A stretch of DNA of 45,460 nt from Synechococcus sp. CS-1332 (GTDB lineage: Bacteria; Cyanobacteriota; Cyanobacteriia; PCC-6307; Cyanobiaceae). The first letter of the stretch is position 1; the number at the start of each line of letters is the position of its first letter. Below are positions 35,051-42,861 of the stretch, one piece after another. Location: NCBI RefSeq assembly GCF_025127995.1, contig NZ_JAHLYP010000017.1, positions 1 to 45,460 on the forward strand. The letters are read 5' to 3'. The position numbers and the translations under genes were made by a program. Below the pieces are notes generated by a model. The model did no database searches, was not told the DNA's origin, and saw only the letters and a list, made by a program, of their open reading frames with translations.

Positions 35051-36157
35051 ATGACCTCCTCCCCTATCGCCCCGCCCGATGACGGTCGGCTGGCTGCGCT
35101 GCAGCAGGAGTTCGAGCACGACGCCAGCTTCAACCAGGTGTTCGTGGTGCTCACCGTCGGCGCCACCCTGATCGCCACTCTGGGGCTGCTGGCCAACAGC
35201 CCCGGGGTGGTGATCGGCGCCATGGTGGTGGCCCCCTGGATCATGCCGCTGCAGGCGATGGCCTTCGAGATCCTGCGGGGGCGGCTGCCGATGTTCCTGC
35301 GGGCCCTGCGCACCCTGATGCTGGGGGTGGTGATCTGCGTGCTGCTGGCGATGGCGGTGGGCCATCTGGTGGCCTTCCCCAGCTTCGGCAGCGAGGTGAT
35401 GAACCGCACCAGTCCCAACCTGCTGGATCTGGGGGTGGCCCTGGTGGCTGGTGCGGTGGCGATGTACGCCAAGCTCCGCAAGGATGCGATCTCGGCCCTG
35501 GCCGGCCTGGCCATCGCCGTGGCCCTGGTGCCGCCGATCTGCGTCGTGGGGATCCTGCTGGCCTCCTCCTTCTGGGGCCAGGCCTATGGGGCGCTGCTGC
35601 TCTTCGCCACCAACCTGCTGGGGATCATGGTGGGGGCGATGGCGGCCCTGGGGACGCTGGAAACGGTGTACCGGCGCCGGCTGTTTCACAGCCGCCTGGG
35701 CCTCACCAGCGTGGCCCTCACCGCCCTGCTGGTGATTCCCCTGGGCAGCAGCTTCTTTCGCCTGCTAAACCGATCCCAGCAGGAGACGAAAGCCAAGCAG
35801 GTGGAGGCCACGATCGAGCAGCGCCTGCGCAGCAGCACGATCACCCTGGGCGGCGACCCCGCCATCGATCTGGTGGGCCTCAGCATCGACTGGCAGCAGA
35901 ACCCACCGCTGATACGGGCCCGGGTGCGGGTGACGGATCCCGCCCTGCCCACGGCCAAGCAGGTGGCCGGTGTGCAGGATTTCATCAACCGCAGCCAGGC
36001 GCCCCTGCGTTTCCGGCTGGTGGTGCAACGCACCGCCGTGGACCTGATCGGCCCGGAAACTGCACCGAATCCCGCTGCCCTGGAGGTGCTGCCACTTCCA
36101 ACGCTGCCGTTGCTACCGCGCGCACCGGAGGCGGAAGAGCTGGAGGAAAAGCCATAG
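35051..36157 (+). CDS. DUF389 membrane protein
   Basis: A 368-residue protein with about six membrane helices. FNQVFVVLTVGATLIATLGLL, GVVIGAMVVAPWIMPLQAMA, then AGAVAMYAKLRKDAISALAGLAIAVALVPP are the DUF389 pattern (the GAMVxxPWxxP motif is diagnostic). A soluble C-terminal tail of about 130 residues follows (residues 240-368) and ends acidic (EAEELEEKP). The family's biochemical function is unknown; members are suspected transporters or channels. Starts at ATG 35051, divergent from the secreted protein with 82 bases between. Confidence 0.85.
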   Translation: MTSSPIAPPDDGRLAALQQEFEHDASFNQVFVVLTVGATLIATLGLLANSPGVVIGAMVVAPWIMPLQAMAFEILRGRLPMFLRALRTLMLGVVICVLLAMAVGHLVAFPSFGSEVMNRTSPNLLDLGVALVAGAVAMYAKLRKDAISALAGLAIAVALVPPICVVGILLASSFWGQAYGALLLFATNLLGIMVGAMAALGTLETVYRRRLFHSRLGLTSVALTALLVIPLGSSFFRLLNRSQQETKAKQVEATIEQRLRSSTITLGGDPAIDLVGLSIDWQQNPPLIRARVRVTDPALPTAKQVAGVQDFINRSQAPLRFRLVVQRTAVDLIGPETAPNPAALEVLPLPTLPLLPRAPEAEELEEKP

Positions 36158-36190
36158 CTGGACTGGGAAGCTGCTGTTTCCCGCTGTCGC

Positions 36191-36220
36191 CTTTGTCACT
36201 TTTGGCACCTCTCTTAACCA
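36191..36220 (+). promoter_or_regulatory. Pho-box-like site upstream of pstS
   Basis: CTTAACCA (36213-36220) is a full match to the cyanobacterial Pho-box half-site (PyTTAAPyPyA/T), and CTTTGTCA (36191-36198) is a 6 of 8 match exactly 22 bases earlier, which is two 11-base periods. The middle repeat (36202-36209) is poor. Located 42 bases before the pstS GTG start, as expected for a SphR/PhoB-controlled promoter. A degenerate site at best. Confidence 0.45.
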
Positions 36221-36262
36221 AAGGCCTGCTCAACGTCGCCTAGATGCAAGGCATCCAGTGTC

Positions 36263-37306
36263 GTGAAGCCAGTGACTCTCCAACTCCCGCGAACCATCAC
36301 CCCTCTTCGCCGTGCCTGCCTGCCGGTAGGGCTAGCCGCTCTGACGCTCACCCTCAGCGCCTGCGGCTCCGGCGGCCGCCGCCTGCCTTCGCTCAACGGC
36401 GCCGGGGCCTCCTTCCCCGCCCCGGCCTACCAGCGCTGGGCCGCCGACTACAAGACCGCCAAGGGGTATCTGGTGAACTACCAGTCGGTGGGATCCGGCC
36501 AGGGCGTGCGCTCGTTTCTGGCCGGTTCGGTGGATTTCGGCGCCACCGACGAACACCTCAGCGATGCGAATTTCAAAGAGGGTATGGCCGGCAAGCGCGG
36601 CGCCGTGCAGATCCCGATGCTGGGCGGCACGATCAGCCCGGCCTACAACAATCCCGACTGCCCCGGCCTCAAGCTGACCCAGGCCCAGTTGGTCGACATC
36701 TATCTCGGGAAGATCACCAACTGGAGCGCCCTGGGCTGTCCGGCCAGGCCCCTCACCGTGGCGCACCGCTCCGATGGTTCCGGCACCACCTTCAACTTCA
36801 CCAATTCGCTCGCCTGCTTCTCGCCGGAATGGAAGAAGAGAGTGGGCGTCGGCAAGGCGGTGCAATGGCCCGTGGGGCTGGGCGCCAGGGGGAACGAGGG
36901 GGTGGCCGGCCTGATCCAGAACACCCCCGGCTCGCTCGGCTATGTGAACCAGGCCTTCCTGCGGGGGGCGGTGAAGCCGGCAGCGCTGCAGAACAAGGAC
37001 GGAAAGTTCGTCCTTCCGGATGCGACATCAGGGGCGGCAGCCTTGAACAACATCGTCCTCGATGAGCGTCTGGGAGGGGAAGACTGCAACCCCAAAGGGG
37101 CCGAAAGCTACCCGATCGTGGCCTTCACCTGGATCCTGGCTTACCAGAGCGGACAGGGGGCTGAGAAGGCGGAAGCCATGCGCACCTTCCTGCTCTGGTC
37201 GCTCGAGGAAGCACCCCAGCAGCAGGCGGCGGAACTCGGCTTCGTTCCCCTCAGCGGCGACGTGCTGAAGCGAGTCAAGGAGGAGGTGGCCAAGATTAAG
37301 GGCTGA
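36263..37306 (+). CDS. pstS: Phosphate ABC transporter substrate-binding lipoprotein
   Basis: A 347-residue protein starting at GTG 36263. A signal peptide ends in the lipobox LTLSACGSG, so the mature chain is a lipid-anchored periplasmic protein. The phosphate-binding signature is clear: LNGAGASFPAPAYQRWAADY, VGSGQGVRSFLAGSVDFGATDE, TNWSALGCPARP, RSDGSGTTFNFT and a C-terminal LGFVPLSGDVLKRV. pstC, pstA and pstB are not adjacent, so it stands alone, as often in picocyanobacteria with several pstS copies. A Pho-box-like element lies just upstream. Confidence 0.95.
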   Translation: MKPVTLQLPRTITPLRRACLPVGLAALTLTLSACGSGGRRLPSLNGAGASFPAPAYQRWAADYKTAKGYLVNYQSVGSGQGVRSFLAGSVDFGATDEHLSDANFKEGMAGKRGAVQIPMLGGTISPAYNNPDCPGLKLTQAQLVDIYLGKITNWSALGCPARPLTVAHRSDGSGTTFNFTNSLACFSPEWKKRVGVGKAVQWPVGLGARGNEGVAGLIQNTPGSLGYVNQAFLRGAVKPAALQNKDGKFVLPDATSGAAALNNIVLDERLGGEDCNPKGAESYPIVAFTWILAYQSGQGAEKAEAMRTFLLWSLEEAPQQQAAELGFVPLSGDVLKRVKEEVAKIKG

Positions 37307-37356
37307 TTCAGCCCCCAGCCCGACCACCGAGACTGCCAGCGGTTCGCTTCGAGTCG

Positions 37357-38178
37357 ATGAACGCCCGTGCCATCGATCCGGCCAACGAGCCGGACCGCAG
37401 GCCCCTGCTGCGACGCGTCTGGTTCTTCGGCAGGGTGGGCCTGGTGCTGCTGGCCATCGAGGCCTGCCGGGTGCTGGTGCACCAGGAGCACTGGGAGGTG
37501 CTGACCCCCAATCCGCTCTTCTCCGCCCTGGTGGCCTCGGAGGTGTTTCTGCTCGGCTTCCTGCTGAATGGGGTGCTGACGGATTACAAGGAAAGCGAGA
37601 AGCTGCCGGGTGACCTGGCCGCCGCCCTGGAGTGCCTCGCCCTGGAGGTGCAGGGGATCCGGCTGCTTCGGCCGGAGGCCGAGGTGCAGGGAACCCTGGC
37701 CCTGCTGGCGGGCTTCAGCGAAGCGCTGCTGGCCTGGATGCAGGAGGCCGGGCCGACCCTGGAGCTGCTGGAGCGGCTCAACGAGCTGCAGCTGGCGATC
37801 GAGCAGCTGGGCTGCCTGTATCCGGCACCACTGCAGGCGCGCCTGCTGCTGGAGCTGGCCAACATCCGCCGCGGCGTGCAGCGCATCGACGTGATTCGCA
37901 GCACCACGTTCGTCCCTTCCGTCTACGGGATTGCTTACATCGGAACAGGGGTTCTCACCGTCGGGCTGGTGCTCTCCCGGATCGAGCCCTTCGCGGAATC
38001 CCTGTTCTTCATCGGGGTGATCTCCCTGCTGCTGATCAAGCTGCTGCTGCTGATCACCGATCTCGACAACCCTTTCGGGGCCTCCCAGGCGCTCTCGGTG
38101 GAGAACGTCTCCTTGCGGCCCGTTGCCGATGCGGTGCAGCGGCTCCAGCGAGCAGCGGAGCAAGGCTCCACTGGCTAA
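37357..38178 (+). CDS. DUF4239/bestrophin-like membrane protein
   Basis: A 273-residue protein with two N-terminal hydrophobic segments (VGLVLLAIEACRVLV and SALVASEVFLLGFLL), a helical loop of about 120 residues, and two C-terminal segments (GIAYIGTGVLTVGLVLS and LFFIGVISLLLIKLLLLI) followed by TDLDNPFG. That layout, with an LDxPF ending after the last helix, resembles DUF4239 proteins, distant relatives of bestrophin anion channels. The assignment is tentative. The gene's stop overlaps the ArsR-type palindrome that precedes the ACR3 permease gene. Confidence 0.5.
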   Translation: MNARAIDPANEPDRRPLLRRVWFFGRVGLVLLAIEACRVLVHQEHWEVLTPNPLFSALVASEVFLLGFLLNGVLTDYKESEKLPGDLAAALECLALEVQGIRLLRPEAEVQGTLALLAGFSEALLAWMQEAGPTLELLERLNELQLAIEQLGCLYPAPLQARLLLELANIRRGVQRIDVIRSTTFVPSVYGIAYIGTGVLTVGLVLSRIEPFAESLFFIGVISLLLIKLLLLITDLDNPFGASQALSVENVSLRPVADAVQRLQRAAEQGSTG

Positions 38179-38200
38179 TCAATTAGCGTTGATTCAATCA
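38177..38200 (+). promoter_or_regulatory. ArsR/SmtB-type operator-like palindrome
   Basis: AATCAA (38177-38182), six bases, TTGATT (38189-38194): a perfect inverted repeat, overlapping a second, TGATT-C-AATCA (38190-38200). The ATCAA-N6-TTGAT form is what I remember for ArsR binding upstream of the Synechocystis arsenic operon. It sits 15-38 bases before the ATG of the ACR3-type permease gene, a position expected for repression. No arsR gene is in the window. Confidence 0.6.
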
Positions 38201-38214
38201 GCAGGGCCGGTCCC

Positions 38215-39276
38215 ATGGACGAGGAAAGGGCCGTGCTGGCCCGGTTGTCGCTGCTCGACCGCTACCTGCCGCTGTGGATCCTGCTGGCGATGGCCGGCGG
38301 CCTGCTCCTGGGTCGCTTCTTCCCCGCTATCCAGGGATGGCTCGATGCCGTGAGGATCGGCCGCACCTCCCTGCCGATCGCCCTGGGGCTGCTGCTGATG
38401 ATGTATCCGGTGCTGGCCAAGGTGCACTACGAGGAACTGGGTCGGGCGGCGCGGGATCGGCGGCTGCTGCGGCTGTCGTTGCTGCTGGTCTGGGGGCTGG
38501 GGCCGGCGCTGATGTTCGCCCTGGCCTGGCTGTTCCTGCCCAGCCAACCGGAGTTCCGCACCGGGCTGATCCTGATCGGCCTGGCCCCCTGCATCGCCAT
38601 GGTGCTGATCTGGATCGATCTGGCCCAGGGCGACCGGGAGGCGGCGGCCCTGCTGGTGGCGATCAATTCGATCATCCAGGTGCTGGCCTACGCCCTGCTG
38701 GGTGGCTTCTACCTGAAAATCCTGCCTGGCTGGCTGGGCCTGGCCACCCAGGATGTGACCTTCTCGATGGCGGAGATCGCCGCGGCGGTGCTGGTGTTCC
38801 TGGGGCTGCCGCTGGCCGCGGGCTACCTCAGCCGCCGCATCGGCCTGCAGCTCAAGGGGCCCCGCTGGTACGAGCAGCGCTTCATCCCCTTCATCAGCCC
38901 GTTCGCGCTCTACGGCCTGCTGTTCACGATCGTGGTGATGTTCGCCCTGCAGGGCCAGGCGATCACCTCCGATCCGCTCCGGCTGGTCGGCGTGGCCGTG
39001 CCGCTGCTGCTCTACTTCGCGATCATGTGGAGCGTGGCTTTTGCGGTGGGACTGCGCAACGGGCTCAGCTACGCGAAAACGGCCACCCTGGCGTTCACCG
39101 CCGCCGGCAACAACTTCGAGCTGGCCATCGCCGTGAGCATCAGCGTCTGGGGGGTCAGCTCCCGCCAGGCGCTGGCCGGATCGGTGGGTCCCCTGATCGA
39201 GGTGCCGGTGCTGGTGGCGCTGGTCTATGTATCGCTGTGGTTGCGGCGCCGCTTCCAAGTCCTGCCGATCGGCTGA
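38215..39276 (+). CDS. ACR3-family (bile acid/arsenite type) permease
   Basis: A 353-residue protein with ten hydrophobic segments, starting at ATG 38215. Features: LDRYLPLWILLAMAGGLLLG, a paired GLLLMMYPVLAKVHYEEL, GLAPCIAMVLIWIDLAQGD around the pore cysteine in helix 4, and AAGNNFELAIAVSISVWG with the conserved glutamate in helix 9. Typical ACR3 has GLARCIAMVxVWNDLA, so Arg before the cysteine is Pro here and the Asn is Ile. It would export arsenite or antimonite; the altered motif leaves the substrate open. An ArsR-type palindrome sits just upstream. Confidence 0.85.
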   Translation: MDEERAVLARLSLLDRYLPLWILLAMAGGLLLGRFFPAIQGWLDAVRIGRTSLPIALGLLLMMYPVLAKVHYEELGRAARDRRLLRLSLLLVWGLGPALMFALAWLFLPSQPEFRTGLILIGLAPCIAMVLIWIDLAQGDREAAALLVAINSIIQVLAYALLGGFYLKILPGWLGLATQDVTFSMAEIAAAVLVFLGLPLAAGYLSRRIGLQLKGPRWYEQRFIPFISPFALYGLLFTIVVMFALQGQAITSDPLRLVGVAVPLLLYFAIMWSVAFAVGLRNGLSYAKTATLAFTAAGNNFELAIAVSISVWGVSSRQALAGSVGPLIEVPVLVALVYVSLWLRRRFQVLPIG

Positions 39277-39291
39277 TCGCCCGGCTCAGGC

Positions 39292-40026
39292 TCAGACGGC
39301 CAGCAGTTTCCAGGCGGCGATCAGCAGCACCACCGCCAGCAGGCGGCGGATCCAGGGCGACGAGAAGCGGCGGCTGCCGCCGTAAGCCCCCAGCGTGCCG
39401 CCGACCAGCACCACCACAGCCAGCGGCGCGAGAGCCCCAGGATCCGGCAGGGCGGCGACGCCCTGGCGCAGCACCAGGCCGGCCAAGCCTGCGATCGAAT
39501 TCACCAGGATGAAGGCCACCGAGACGGCGGCCGCCTGCTTGGGGAGCAGCCAGGAGCGCAGGATCATCCAGGGGGTCAGGAAGATTCCACCGCCGGTGCC
39601 CGTGAGCCCCGCCAGCAGGCCCAGGGTTCCGCCGGTGAGGGCCACGACCTGGCGGCGGGGCACCTGCATCGCCTGCGGATCGCTCGGCGTCCTATGGGCG
39701 GCCAGCCGCCAGGCGGAGAACAGCAGCACCGCTCCGATCAACTGCCGCAACAGAGTGGCTGGCAAGGCAATGGCGCCACCGATCAGCGCCGCGGGCACCG
39801 ACGCCAGGGCCAGGGGCACAAAGACATCCCGGCGGAAGTGGCCGGCAGCGACGAACTGCAGCGTGCCGACGCTTGCCACCAGCACGTTCAGCACCAGGGC
39901 GATCGCGCGGATCTCGGGGGCCGGCAGCCCCGCCAGGGCCAGGACGGCGATGTAGCCGGAGGCGCCGGCGTGGCCCACCGAGGCATAGAGAAAGGCCACC
40001 GCCGCCAGGGCGATCAGCAGGGGCAT
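39292..40026 (-). CDS. TauE/SafE-family anion permease
   Basis: A 244-residue membrane protein of about eight helices. FLYASVGHAGASGYIAVLAL, then ALVLNVLVASVGTLQFVAAG near the start, and in the second half LTGGTLGLLAGLTGTGGGIF followed by TPWMILRSWLLPKQAAAVSV, form the twofold repeat of the TauE/SafE family (the GxGG repeats). These exporters carry sulfite, sulfoacetate or similar organosulfur anions. The substrate cannot be told from the sequence. Convergent with the ACR3 gene, 15 bases apart. Confidence 0.88.
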   Translation of the reverse strand: MPLLIALAAVAFLYASVGHAGASGYIAVLALAGLPAPEIRAIALVLNVLVASVGTLQFVAAGHFRRDVFVPLALASVPAALIGGAIALPATLLRQLIGAVLLFSAWRLAAHRTPSDPQAMQVPRRQVVALTGGTLGLLAGLTGTGGGIFLTPWMILRSWLLPKQAAAVSVAFILVNSIAGLAGLVLRQGVAALPDPGALAPLAVVVLVGGTLGAYGGSRRFSSPWIRRLLAVVLLIAAWKLLAV

Positions 40027-40070
40027 AGGAAGATGGCCTCCGATCTCAGGGGCCGGGCAGGGATGCTGCG

Positions 40071-41030
40071 ATGAAGTTCAAGGATTACTACGCCACCCTG
40101 GAGGTGGAGCGCAGCGCCAGCGCCGAGGAGATCAAGAAGGCCTACCGAAAACTGGCGCGGAAATACCACCCCGATGTGGCCAAGGAGGCGGGCGCCGAAG
40201 ACAAGTTCAAGGAGATCAGCGAGGCCTACCAGACCCTCTCCGATCCAGAGAAGCGCCAGGCCTACGACGACCTCGGCCGCCATGGCCCCGGCGAGGAGTT
40301 CCATCCCTCCCCGGAATGGGACAGCCGCTTCTCGCGCGGCGGTCAGCAGGAGGTGGACCTGGCCGACCTGTTCGAGCGGATGGGCTTCGGCGGTGGCGGC
40401 TTCGGTGGTGGCGGCCCCCGGCGCCAGGCGGCCGACTTCCCGCTCCGCGGCCAGGACGTGGAGGTGGCGACCGAGCTGACGCTGGAGCAGGCCACCCGCG
40501 GCACGGAGGTGTCGTTCTCGCTCAGCGTTCCGATCCTGGGGGCCGACGGCCGCGTCCAGAAGCAGAGCCGCAGCGGCCGCATCCGGGTGCCCCGCGGGGT
40601 GGTGGAGGGGGAGCGGCTGCGGGTGCCGGGCAAGGGGGGCGATGGCATCGCCGGCGGTGCCTCCGGGGATCTGTATCTGGTGGTCCGGCTGGCGCCCCAT
40701 CCCCGCTTCCGGGCCGTGGGCCACGACCTCTACCTGGAGCTGCCGATCGCCCCCTGGGAGGCGGCCCTGGGGGCCGAGATCAGCGTGCCCAGCCTCGATG
40801 GCCCGGTGGCGGTGAGCCTGAAGCCGGGGATGCGCAGCGGCCAGAAGTTGCGCCTGGCCGGCAAGGGCCTGCCCCAGCGGCGCGACGGGGCGGGCGATCT
40901 CTACGGTGTGATTCAGATCGTGCTGCCCGAAAAGATCGGTGAACGGGAGCAGGCGCTGTACCGCGACCTCGCCGAAGCCTCGTCGTTCCACCCCCGCCAC
41001 CACCTCGAAGGACCCACCACCGATGGCTGA
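40071..41030 (+). CDS. cbpA: CbpA-type DnaJ co-chaperone
   Basis: A 319-residue J-protein. The J domain (MKFKDYYATLEVERSASAEE at the start) has the catalytic HPD at 33-35 and ends around residue 70. A short Gly/Phe linker (GFGGGGFGGGGP, about 103-116) leads to two C-terminal beta-barrel domains (VEVATELTLEQATRG, RVPRGVVEGERLRV, GDLYLVVRLAPHPRFRAVGH, GDLYGVIQIVLP). There is no zinc finger, so it is the class B type. It stimulates DnaK and binds client protein or DNA. The next gene starts 8 bases before its stop. Confidence 0.9.
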   Translation: MKFKDYYATLEVERSASAEEIKKAYRKLARKYHPDVAKEAGAEDKFKEISEAYQTLSDPEKRQAYDDLGRHGPGEEFHPSPEWDSRFSRGGQQEVDLADLFERMGFGGGGFGGGGPRRQAADFPLRGQDVEVATELTLEQATRGTEVSFSLSVPILGADGRVQKQSRSGRIRVPRGVVEGERLRVPGKGGDGIAGGASGDLYLVVRLAPHPRFRAVGHDLYLELPIAPWEAALGAEISVPSLDGPVAVSLKPGMRSGQKLRLAGKGLPQRRDGAGDLYGVIQIVLPEKIGEREQALYRDLAEASSFHPRHHLEGPTTDG

Positions 41031-41334
41031 CGATCTGCTGATCCCCGACGACGACGACGCCTGCACCGTGGCCCTCGAGGAGTTGCTGGCCGCCTCGGGG
41101 CTGGGCCACGAGGAGGTGATCGAACTGGTCCAGTTCGGGGTCTTCCGCTGCGCCACCAACGCGCCGGTGTGGACCTTCCACGTCCATACGGTGACCCTGG
41201 CCCGCCGCGCCGCCCGCCTCCGCGACGACTTCGGCCTCAATGTGTCCGGGATGGCCCTGGCCCTCACCTACCTGGAGCGGATCGAGGCCCTCGAGGGGCG
41301 GCTGCGGGAGCTGGAATCGCAGTTGCCGCGGTGA
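41023..41334 (+). CDS. cbpM: CbpM-like chaperone modulator
   Basis: A 103-residue protein from ATG 41023, overlapping the cbpA stop by 8 bases. Its body (VALEELLAASGLGHEEVIEL, VQFGVFRC, VWTFHVHTVTLARRAARL, DFGLNVSGMALALTYLERIE) follows the MerR_2-like CbpM pattern, and the tail is coiled coil (ALEGRLRELESQL). In E. coli CbpM binds the CbpA J domain and blocks DnaK stimulation. Overlap with cbpA makes a stoichiometric partner likely. An N-terminal acidic run (DDLLIPDDDD) is an unusual feature. Confidence 0.85.
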   Translation: MADDLLIPDDDDACTVALEELLAASGLGHEEVIELVQFGVFRCATNAPVWTFHVHTVTLARRAARLRDDFGLNVSGMALALTYLERIEALEGRLRELESQLPR

Positions 41335-41356
41335 GGGTTGGCCCCAACGGGCGCGT

Positions 41357-41617
41357 CTACAACCCCACCTTGCGGCGGCCCCAGGCCATACCGGCCGCAT
41401 AGCCGCTCGCCGGCAACAGCAGCCCTGGGTTCAGGGGGATCTGCACCACCAAGGCGATGCCCACCAGCCAGGGCAGGAGCAGCAGGCTGCCGAAGGCCAG
41501 CTGGCTGAAGCGGGAGCGGCGCGCCAGGCGGCCCGAGCCCTGCACCAGCCGGGGCACGCCCTTGCCCAGGCCGTAGCCCAGCAGCACGGTGACAACGGTG
41601 AGCAGAATCGCGCCCAT
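41357..41617 (-). CDS. Small two-helix membrane protein, function unknown
   Basis: An 86-residue protein from ATG 41617 (MGAILLTVVTVLLGYGLGKG). A first hydrophobic segment, a basic loop (RLVQGSGRLARRSRFSQ), a second segment (LLLLPWLVGIALVVQI) and a short tail ending WGRRKVGL. The frame is open upstream to 41839 but the extra part reads as low-complexity and overlaps the antitoxin gene start. I recognise no family. Confidence 0.6.
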   Translation of the reverse strand: MGAILLTVVTVLLGYGLGKGVPRLVQGSGRLARRSRFSQLAFGSLLLLPWLVGIALVVQIPLNPGLLLPASGYAAGMAWGRRKVGL

Positions 41618-41788
41618 GGTGGAAAGGCAAGCACCTGGATTCTGCTGCCAGGGAGGAACGACTCGACGGCCTGACCCTCTGGATCGGGCCCGGCGGGGTT
41701 GGCTGGAGCTGCCGTGAAGAGACAGCAGCGCCACGTCCACCCACAGGCAGGCTGTCTTCCCTGAAGGCCTCGGCTGCCGGCTGGACCC

Positions 41789-42028
41789 ATGGCCACTGGG
41801 ACTGATCTGGACTGGGCGGGTTGCCCTGCCGTGGAGCACGATCCACGGCGTGTCAGTGGTGCCTGGGTGTTTCGCGGCTCACGGATTCCGGTGGCGGCCC
41901 TGTTCGAAAATCTGGAAGACGGCGTTTCCCTTGAGGAGTTCGTCGAGCTCTTTCCTGGCGTCAGCGTCGCGCAGGCCCGGCTGGTTCTTGCGCCTGTCGC
42001 CCGGAGCACGGCTGCGACGGTGGTCTGA
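41789..42028 (+). CDS. DUF433 antitoxin-like protein
   Basis: A 79-residue protein from ATG 41789. VEHDPRRVSGAWVFRGSRIP followed by VAALFENLEDGVSLEEFVELFPGVSVAQARLV is the DUF433 pattern (an 'R-x-x-G-x-x-x-x-x-G-T/S-R-I-P-V' motif and winged-helix-like part). DUF433 proteins pair with DUF5615 PIN-like toxins. The following toxin frame begins 1-2 bases after this stop and is frameshifted, so the antitoxin now stands without a working partner here. Confidence 0.9.
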   Translation: MATGTDLDWAGCPAVEHDPRRVSGAWVFRGSRIPVAALFENLEDGVSLEEFVELFPGVSVAQARLVLAPVARSTAATVV

Positions 42029-42029
42029 A

Positions 42030-42396
42030 GTGCGGATCCTGTTTGATCAGGGGACACCGGTTCCCCTGCGGCGGTATCTGGAAGGCCACGGCCTACGAGC
42101 TGGGCTGGTCGACCGTCACCCATGGCGAGTTGATCCGGCTGGCGGAGCAGGAGGGTTACGAGCTGCTGATGACGACCGATACCAACCTTCGGTATCAGCA
42201 GAACCTCCAGGAGCGCAGCATCGCGATCCTTGTCCTGACCACCACCAGCTGGCCAAGGATTCGACTGGCCACGGAAGCCATCCAGGCTGCTGTTGCGGCT
42301 ACTCGCAGACGGGCACGTACGGCACCGCGAGCGTGGCGATCGCGCTCTGAGTGGCAAACGCACCGAGCACCTGCTTGCCGCCCCGGTTCACCGTGA
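42030..42396 (+). pseudogene. Frameshifted DUF5615 PIN-like toxin
   Basis: Starting at GTG 42030 the first frame reads RILFDQGTPVPLRRYLEGHG, the typical N-terminus with the catalytic aspartate. At about 42080 the family continues only in another frame: TAYELGWSTVTHGELIRLAEQEG, LLMTTDTNLRYQQNLQERSI and AILVLTTTSWPRIRLATEA. Joining them needs about 11 bases that the family has between GCCAC and the next ACGGCC; the GCCAC duplicate suggests a slippage deletion. The catalytic TTDTN motif remains but downstream of the break, so no full toxin is made. Overlaps the 3' end of the next gene. Confidence 0.75.
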
Positions 42397-42850
42397 CGAA
42401 CCGCCCGGCGAAGGTCTCGTCGTAGACCGAGGTGGCGGACAGGCCGGCGGCGCGGGCGCGCTTGAGCAGGTCGCCCACGGTGCCGCCGGGAATGGCGACG
42501 CCGAACGTCGTCCGCACACCGGCCGAGAAGGCGAAGACCCGCAACGTTCCCCGGTCGAATTGGGCCGTGCCGACGATTCCGGCCGGCGCCTTGGGCCCTT
42601 TGAGCTTGTAGACGACAGGCAGCGGCGGCCCGCCGAGCTCACAACCGGGGCCCGGAGCGGAGAGCCAGCCGGTGGCGACGGCTTCGGCGCGGCTCATGCC
42701 GAGACGCAACGGGCCGATCCCGTCGAGGCGGAGCACCGGGCTTGATCCGCGTCCATCTGCCCATGCCGATCCGGCCGCCAGCAGCAGGATGGCCCCCATG
42801 GCCCCAAGCCGTGCAGCACGACGCAGCGCGTGGCCGATCCGGCGTGTCAT
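42299..42850 (-). CDS. Secreted protein of unknown function, possibly acquired
   Basis: A 183-residue protein from ATG 42850 with signal peptide (AARLGAMGAILLLAAGSAWA, cut near WADGR). The mature part has LDGIGPLRLGMSRAEAVATG, GCELGGPPLPVVYKLKGPKA, FSAGVRTTFGVAIPGGTVGD and ends AVPYVPVCE, with two cysteines that could pair. I associate this pattern with secreted proteins of Actinobacteria, which is only a memory-based impression, and the location in an accessory stretch beside a broken toxin-antitoxin pair fits transfer. No catalytic motif. Confidence 0.7.
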   Translation of the reverse strand: MTRRIGHALRRAARLGAMGAILLLAAGSAWADGRGSSPVLRLDGIGPLRLGMSRAEAVATGWLSAPGPGCELGGPPLPVVYKLKGPKAPAGIVGTAQFDRGTLRVFAFSAGVRTTFGVAIPGGTVGDLLKRARAAGLSATSVYDETFAGRFVTVNRGGKQVLGAFATQSAIATLAVPYVPVCE

Positions 42851-42861
42851 GGTCTGACTGT

